Below the pieces are notes generated by a model. It was not told the origin of the DNA. It was given only the letters and a program-made list of their open reading frames with translations, and did no database searches. 64,000 bases of DNA from JAVJSD01 sp040219575 (GTDB taxonomy: Bacteria > Planctomycetota > Planctomycetia > Pirellulales > Pirellulaceae): NCBI GenBank assembly GCA_040219575.1, contig JAVJSD010000051.1, positions 1 through 64,000 on the forward strand, given 5' to 3'. The stretch's first letter is position 1. The number at the start of each line of letters is the position of its first letter. Made by a program: the position numbers and the translations under genes. Below, one piece after another: positions 60,362-64,000 of the stretch.

Positions 60362-60396
60362 AAAAAAAGGCCGCCATCTCCTGCGAGACAGCGGCC
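60362..60396 (-). terminator. Rho-independent terminator after tRNA-Phe
   Basis: On the minus strand GGCCGC-TGTCTC-GCAG-GAGATGGCGGCC is followed by seven T. It lies about 20 bp past the 3' end of the tRNA gene and is also placed to shield the cytochrome gene at 57743-60202. Confidence 0.88.
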
Positions 60397-60416
60397 GACG
60401 TTTTCAGGGCCGAAGT

Positions 60417-60488
60417 GGTCAGGGCCAGAGTTGAACTGGCGACACGTGGATTTTCAGTCCACTGCTCTACCAACTGAGCTACCTGACC
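60417..60488 (-). tRNA. tRNA-Phe (GAA)
   Basis: A complete 72-nt cloverleaf on the minus strand. The acceptor stem is GGTCAGG/CCTGACC, the D arm GCTC-AGTTGGTA-GAGC, the anticodon arm GTGGA-CTGAAAA-TCCAC (anticodon GAA) and the T arm GCCAG-TTCAACT-CTGGC. CCA is not encoded. An intrinsic terminator follows. Confidence 0.97.
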
Positions 60489-60961
60489 GAAGTTGTTTTT
60501 GCGTGCTGAGTTGCGTCTTCGCTTGCTCGCCGCCAATTCAAGCCTTGGGGGCTTGCTCGGCGAGCCGTGGGATTCACAGTGGTCGTTCGGCGATTGTGCC
60601 GCCGCGACCGCTTTGACGCGGAAGTCCGACAACGGCGAAGTTTAGCGTATCTGCTGAACGGGGCAAAGCGGGCAGTTCAAAACCAGTGAGGTCCAATCCA
60701 CGGCTTCGCCTCACATGCCTGCGCGAGCGCGAAGAACCCACGGAAGCCGTGCGGCCTCGGCAAGTGGGGGAAACGGGACGGGCGCGAACGCGGACCGGTC
60801 GTGCAGGGCGGGTTCGACGATCGCGCGTCGTTGGCCCGCCCAGGGGAGACCGACTCGCCCGTTTGCATCGATTCTACCGATTGTCGTACAACGACTCCCT
60901 CCCCCGATCCGCGCCGGACGCCAGTAACCCAATTCCCAGGTCCGAGGATAGAATAGGAACA
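60489..60961. promoter_or_regulatory. Divergent promoter region of tRNA-Phe and the ccsA-like gene
   Basis: No protein-like frame is seen in 473 bp between the tRNA and the plus-strand ccsA-like gene. It contains CAAGCCTTGGGGGCTTG (about 60539), a perfect short hairpin, and should hold promoters for both directions; I could not assign -35/-10 boxes. Confidence 0.5.
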
Positions 60962-61879
60962 ATGCCCGAGTGGATATCGAAAATCGAGATCTTCTGCTTC
61001 GCCGCCTGCTACGCGATTACACTCGCACTCGAGGTGTCGCGGTTGTTCTTTCGCGCGCCGGTGCGAATTGCCGTGATGCTGGGATTCACGCTGGTGGGGC
61101 TTTTCGCCCACACGTTGTATCTCGGGGCCCAAGCGATGCAGAACCTGGAGCAGGGGCAGGCGCCGCTTTCGAGTTGGTTTTATTGGTGCCTGATCGGGGC
61201 CTGGCTGCTGGCGGCGGTGTTCGTCGTGACGACGGTTCGCCGGCCGCGGGGCAACTCCGGGCTGTTTCTGCTGCCGCTGCTGATGGCCCTGATCGCGGTG
61301 GCCGGCGCCTTCGGCGACGCCCAACCGTTTCCGCCGAAAGCGGTTCCCTTTCGTTGGGGATTGGTGCATGGACTCACCCTACTGCTGGGCACGCTCACCA
61401 TCGTGCTGGGATTCGTGGCGGGGCTGCTGTACCTGTGGCAGGCTTACCGGCTGAAGCACAAGATTCCGACCGGTCAGGGATTCCGCCTGCCGAGCCTCGA
61501 ATTGCTGCAGCGGGTGAATGTCCAATCGCTGTACTTTTCGGCCGGGTTGCTGGCGATCGGCGTGCTGTCGGGCATCGTGCTGAAGATCACCGCGCCGGAG
61601 TCGAAAGACACCGTCAACTGGAGCGATCCCGTGGTGATCGCGTCGATGGTGTTGATCGCCTGGCTGATCGCGGCGGTGCTGTTTGAACTGCTGTACCGGC
61701 CGGCGCGGCAGGGGCAGAAAGTGGCCTACCTGACGGTCGCCAGTTTCGTGATCTTCGGCCTGGTGGTCGGTTTCCTGTTGAGCGGCATGACGGAGCATGC
61801 GCCCGCGCCGCAGACGCGTTTGAGTACCAACGATGGCCGCGTCGTCTCGCTGCACCGGGAAGCAGGAGACGGCGCATGA
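60962..61879 (+). CDS. CcsA/HemX-like membrane protein
   Basis: A 305-residue protein with about eight hydrophobic segments (IEIFCFAACYAITLALEV; RIAVMLGFTLVGLFAHTLYLG; GLFLLPLLMALIAVAGAF; VHGLTLLLGTLTIVLGFVAGLLYL; the last near YLTVASFVIFGLVVGFLLSG). It resembles the CcsA/ResC/HemX group; a His in WGLVHGLTLLLG fits a haem-ligand position. It may handle haem for cytochrome c assembly or regulate haem synthesis. The stop overlaps the hemA start (ATGA at 61876-61879), as in HemX-HemA operons. Confidence 0.85.
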   Translation: MPEWISKIEIFCFAACYAITLALEVSRLFFRAPVRIAVMLGFTLVGLFAHTLYLGAQAMQNLEQGQAPLSSWFYWCLIGAWLLAAVFVVTTVRRPRGNSGLFLLPLLMALIAVAGAFGDAQPFPPKAVPFRWGLVHGLTLLLGTLTIVLGFVAGLLYLWQAYRLKHKIPTGQGFRLPSLELLQRVNVQSLYFSAGLLAIGVLSGIVLKITAPESKDTVNWSDPVVIASMVLIAWLIAAVLFELLYRPARQGQKVAYLTVASFVIFGLVVGFLLSGMTEHAPAPQTRLSTNDGRVVSLHREAGDGA

Positions 61880-63153
61880 AACTGCAGATCGTGGGCTGCT
61901 CGCACCATACCGCCAATGTCGAAGTGCGCGAACGGCTGGCGTTCAACCCCGACCAGGCCCGCGACGCGCTGGTGCGTCTGCGCGACCGTTTTCCCGACAG
62001 CGAGGCGGTGCTGCTGAGCACCTGCAACCGCATCGAGTTGTACACCGCGTCGGAGAACGCCGTCGGCTGCCCCTCGCACCACGACCTGGTCGAGTTCCTG
62101 GCGGAGTTCCACGGACTCGAGGCGCTGGAGATCTTCGACGACCTGTTCGAGCGGACGGGCGAGGATGCGGTGCGGCACCTGTTCACCGTGGCGGCCAGCC
62201 TCGACAGCATGGTGGTGGGCGAGGCGCAAATCCTGTCGCAGGTGAAGCAGGCCTACGAAATGGCGGGCGCCCAAAACAGTGCGGGGCCGCTCACGCATAC
62301 AGCGTTTCAGGCGGCGATTCGCGTGGCGAAACGCGTGGCCACCGAAACCCGCATCAACGAAAAGCGCGTCAGCATTCCCAGTGTGGCGGTTTCCGACTTC
62401 GCCGCCGGCATTTTCGAGCGATTCGACGACAAACGCGTGCTGGTGATCGGCGCCGGAGAGATGGGCGAGGAGACGCTCCGCTACCTGATCGATGAAGGCG
62501 CGCACGACATCGCCATCATCAACCGCAGCCTGGCCCGCGCGGAAGAACTTGCCGCGCGCACGCGAGGCCGGGCCGAACCGTGGGAGCGACTGTTCGATTT
62601 GCTGGTGGAGGCCGACCTGGTGATCAGCACGACGGGGGCCAAGGAGCCGATCGTCACCATCGAGCAGTATCGCAAAGTCGAACAGCGACGCGACCAGCGG
62701 CCGATCTTCGTGCTCGATCTGGCGGTGCCCCGCGACTTCGAGCCGGCTGTCGGCGTCGAGGGGATCAACGTCTACCTGTACTCGATCGACGACCTCCGCA
62801 AGGAGTGCGACCGCAACCGCGCCGCCCGCGAGCGGGAATGGCCCAAGGCCGAGCGGATCATCGAGGACGAGACCGCGCGGTTCATGACCGAATTGCACCA
62901 CCGCGCCACCGGCCCCACCATCCGGCGACTGAAGGACCGGGCCGACGAGGTGAAGGTCGAGGAATTGAACCGCCTGTTGAACAAGCTCACGGGCCTCGAC
63001 GAGCGACAGCGCAGGGAGATCGAACGTTCGTTCGACCGTGTGGTCAACAAGCTTTTGCACCCGCCGCTGGAGTCGCTCCGCGACGAGGCCCAAAGCGGCG
63101 CGCCGCAGGGCTTGATTGACGCGCTGAAGCGACTGTTTCAGTTATCGGACTGA
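61876..63153 (+). CDS. hemA: Glutamyl-tRNA reductase
   Basis: A 425-residue enzyme that reduces glutamyl-tRNA to glutamate-1-semialdehyde, the first step of C5 haem synthesis. GCSHHTANVEVRERLAF and LLSTCNRIELY, with the catalytic Cys50, mark the N-terminal domain; VVGEAQILSQVKQAYEMA follows. The NADPH domain has VLVIGAGEMGEETLRYL and VISTTGAKEPI, and the C-terminal part is the helical dimerisation domain. It is coupled to the ccsA-like gene by a 4-nt overlap. Confidence 0.97.
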   Translation: MKLQIVGCSHHTANVEVRERLAFNPDQARDALVRLRDRFPDSEAVLLSTCNRIELYTASENAVGCPSHHDLVEFLAEFHGLEALEIFDDLFERTGEDAVRHLFTVAASLDSMVVGEAQILSQVKQAYEMAGAQNSAGPLTHTAFQAAIRVAKRVATETRINEKRVSIPSVAVSDFAAGIFERFDDKRVLVIGAGEMGEETLRYLIDEGAHDIAIINRSLARAEELAARTRGRAEPWERLFDLLVEADLVISTTGAKEPIVTIEQYRKVEQRRDQRPIFVLDLAVPRDFEPAVGVEGINVYLYSIDDLRKECDRNRAAREREWPKAERIIEDETARFMTELHHRATGPTIRRLKDRADEVKVEELNRLLNKLTGLDERQRREIERSFDRVVNKLLHPPLESLRDEAQSGAPQGLIDALKRLFQLSD

Positions 63154-63219
63154 CGGCATGAAGTTGCCGGGAGTCCGTCGCGGATGAACATCGCGCGGAA
63201 CAACCAGCGCCCCTTCGCC

Positions 63220-63675
63220 TCACGTTCGCCAGTGTTGGAGTTCCAGGATGTTGCCTTCGGGGTCGGTCATGTAGATCAGCGTGATGTGGCCGGCGCCGGG
63301 GACGTCCATCGAGTGCAGCTTGCCGAGGTCGGCGCCGCCGCCGCGGAGCACCTCCTCGCGGGCCTGGTGGACGTCGTCGACATGGAAGGCGATGTGCGTG
63401 AAGCCGGGCAGGTTGGTGGCGGGCGATTCGCGCGGCGGTTGTCGGCTGTAGTGGAAGATCTCCAGCGTCGGTCCGTGCTGGCCGTGGCCCGGTAGTCGAA
63501 GATGCATGCCTTCCACGGCGATGTCCGGCAGACCGGTCACGTCGCTCACCCAGTCGCCCGCGTAGTGCCGCTCCGGCGGCAGCGGCGTGCAGCCCAGCAC
63601 CTCTTCGTAGAACCTGGCCAGCCGCCGCCAGTCTTTGGCGACGATGTTCGTGTGCACGTACTTTGCGTTGATCAC
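63220..63675 (-). CDS. Glyoxalase/VOC-family protein
   Basis: A 151-residue protein with two beta-alpha-beta-beta-beta modules. YVHTNIVAKDWRRLARFYEEVLG gives the first metal-binding His, GPTLEIFHYS a Glu, FTHIAFHVDDVHQAREEVL the second His and MTDPEGNILELQHW the last Glu. All four expected ligands are present, so it is probably a metal-dependent enzyme such as a lyase or dioxygenase. The substrate is unknown. It is convergent with hemA. Confidence 0.9.
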   Translation of the reverse strand: MINAKYVHTNIVAKDWRRLARFYEEVLGCTPLPPERHYAGDWVSDVTGLPDIAVEGMHLRLPGHGQHGPTLEIFHYSRQPPRESPATNLPGFTHIAFHVDDVHQAREEVLRGGGADLGKLHSMDVPGAGHITLIYMTDPEGNILELQHWRT

Positions 63676-63838
63676 GGGGGGCTCCAGACATGGGCCGGGG
63701 CGAACAGAGGCCGCTACGGCGGACCGCGGCGCGATGGCCGAGCTTGCATCAGCCCGATCGCGCGACGGCTCGCCACGAGCTGAAGTTTACCGCAACGCAA
63801 CCCGATGAGAACACCGCCCGCGCTGATGTGCACGTGCC

Positions 63839-64000
63839 TTAGGCCGCATCGCCGGGGCGTTCGCGCCACCACATCTCGGGCGACTCCCAGGTGAAGCCGC
63901 TGCGAATCGGCGGCTCGGGCTTGCGCTGCGGCTTGACTTCCCGACGCGGTTCGACGGCTGGCTTCTGGAAGGTGAGCCGCTTGGGTTCGGGGGGCGACTC
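63839..64000 (-). CDS. C-terminal part of a gene cut by the window edge
   Basis: An open frame of 53 residues enters from the right edge and ends at TAA (63839-63841). It is Pro/Lys/Arg-rich (KRLTFQKPAVEPRREVKPQ) and ends with TWESPEMWWRERPGDAA, a composition unlike random reading frames here. Family unknown. Confidence 0.6.
   Translation of the reverse strand, partial: ESPPEPKRLTFQKPAVEPRREVKPQRKPEPPIRSGFTWESPEMWWRERPGDAA

Noticed and set aside
60417..60488. tRNA-Phe as an island attachment site
   Set aside because: No duplicate of the tRNA 3' end and no integrase gene were seen on either side within the window.
50537..60616. Plus-strand open frames of ~950 and ~1020 codons opposite the two cytochrome genes
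   Set aside because: They are antisense shadows of clear DUF1549/DUF1553 genes and have repetitive Arg/Gln/His composition with no domain; the second also runs through the tRNA gene.

Overview
The window is high-GC DNA from a planctomycete, most likely of the Pirellulales type. Evidence is two DUF1501 / DUF1549-DUF1553 cytochrome gene pairs, an ECF-type sigma factor, YdjY-like and DUF1598-like secreted proteins, FHA-GAF-AAA sigma-54 activators and many intergenic palindromic repeats. About 45 protein genes and one tRNA-Phe can be supported. Most genes lie on the minus strand.

Region 1 (1-2907) is accessory DNA with visibly lower GC. The 3' end of a plus-strand group II intron (domain V-like helix and a GCAA-capped hairpin) abuts an array of three ~165 bp direct repeats, here called R165, plus a remnant of a fourth. 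Minus-strand genes of unknown function sit between the copies: 150-506, 896-1297 and a WG-repeat lipoprotein at 1507-2637. The layout resembles an integron cassette array without an integrase, with the intron inserted in the edge of one repeat and pointing against the genes, as group IIC-attC introns do. This is the most interesting part of the window.

Region 2 (3003-7851) is an ABC exporter-like module: LolD/MacB-type ATPase, FtsX-type permease, a secreted HEAT-like protein and a DUF3299 membrane protein. Region 3 (8576-14573) holds aroK translationally coupled to a fused aroD-aroE gene, mutL, and an NtrC-type response regulator. A secreted WD40 protein follows on the plus strand.

Region 4 (16929-26802) is a surface polysaccharide cluster of nine minus-strand genes, several with 4-nt overlaps: O-antigen ligase-like protein, glycosyltransferase, GNAT/FemAB-like protein, methyltransferase, polysaccharide deacetylase, glycosyltransferase, sugar nucleotidyltransferase, epimerase, aminotransferase. 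Region 5 (27026-43481) mixes housekeeping genes (coaB domain, trmB, fabZ, a 32-residue basic protein, gamma-glutamyltransferase) with signalling genes (FHA sigma-54 activator, CheX-like phosphatase, STAS protein facing a receiver/kinase-like protein). Region 6 (43864-60202) contains a DUF11 envelope protein, a cupin, an ECF sigma factor, a glycine-zipper lipoprotein and two copies of the planctomycete cytochrome + DUF1501 pair around an IclR regulator and a cyclase-like haem protein. Region 7 (60417-64000) has tRNA-Phe, a CcsA/HemX-like gene coupled to hemA, a glyoxalase-family gene and a partial gene at the edge.

Intergenic DNA is rich in short palindromic repeat families, of which the hairpin GGAAGTC-N4-GACTTCC (REP-B) is the most frequent. 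No CRISPR array, rRNA or transposase was seen.
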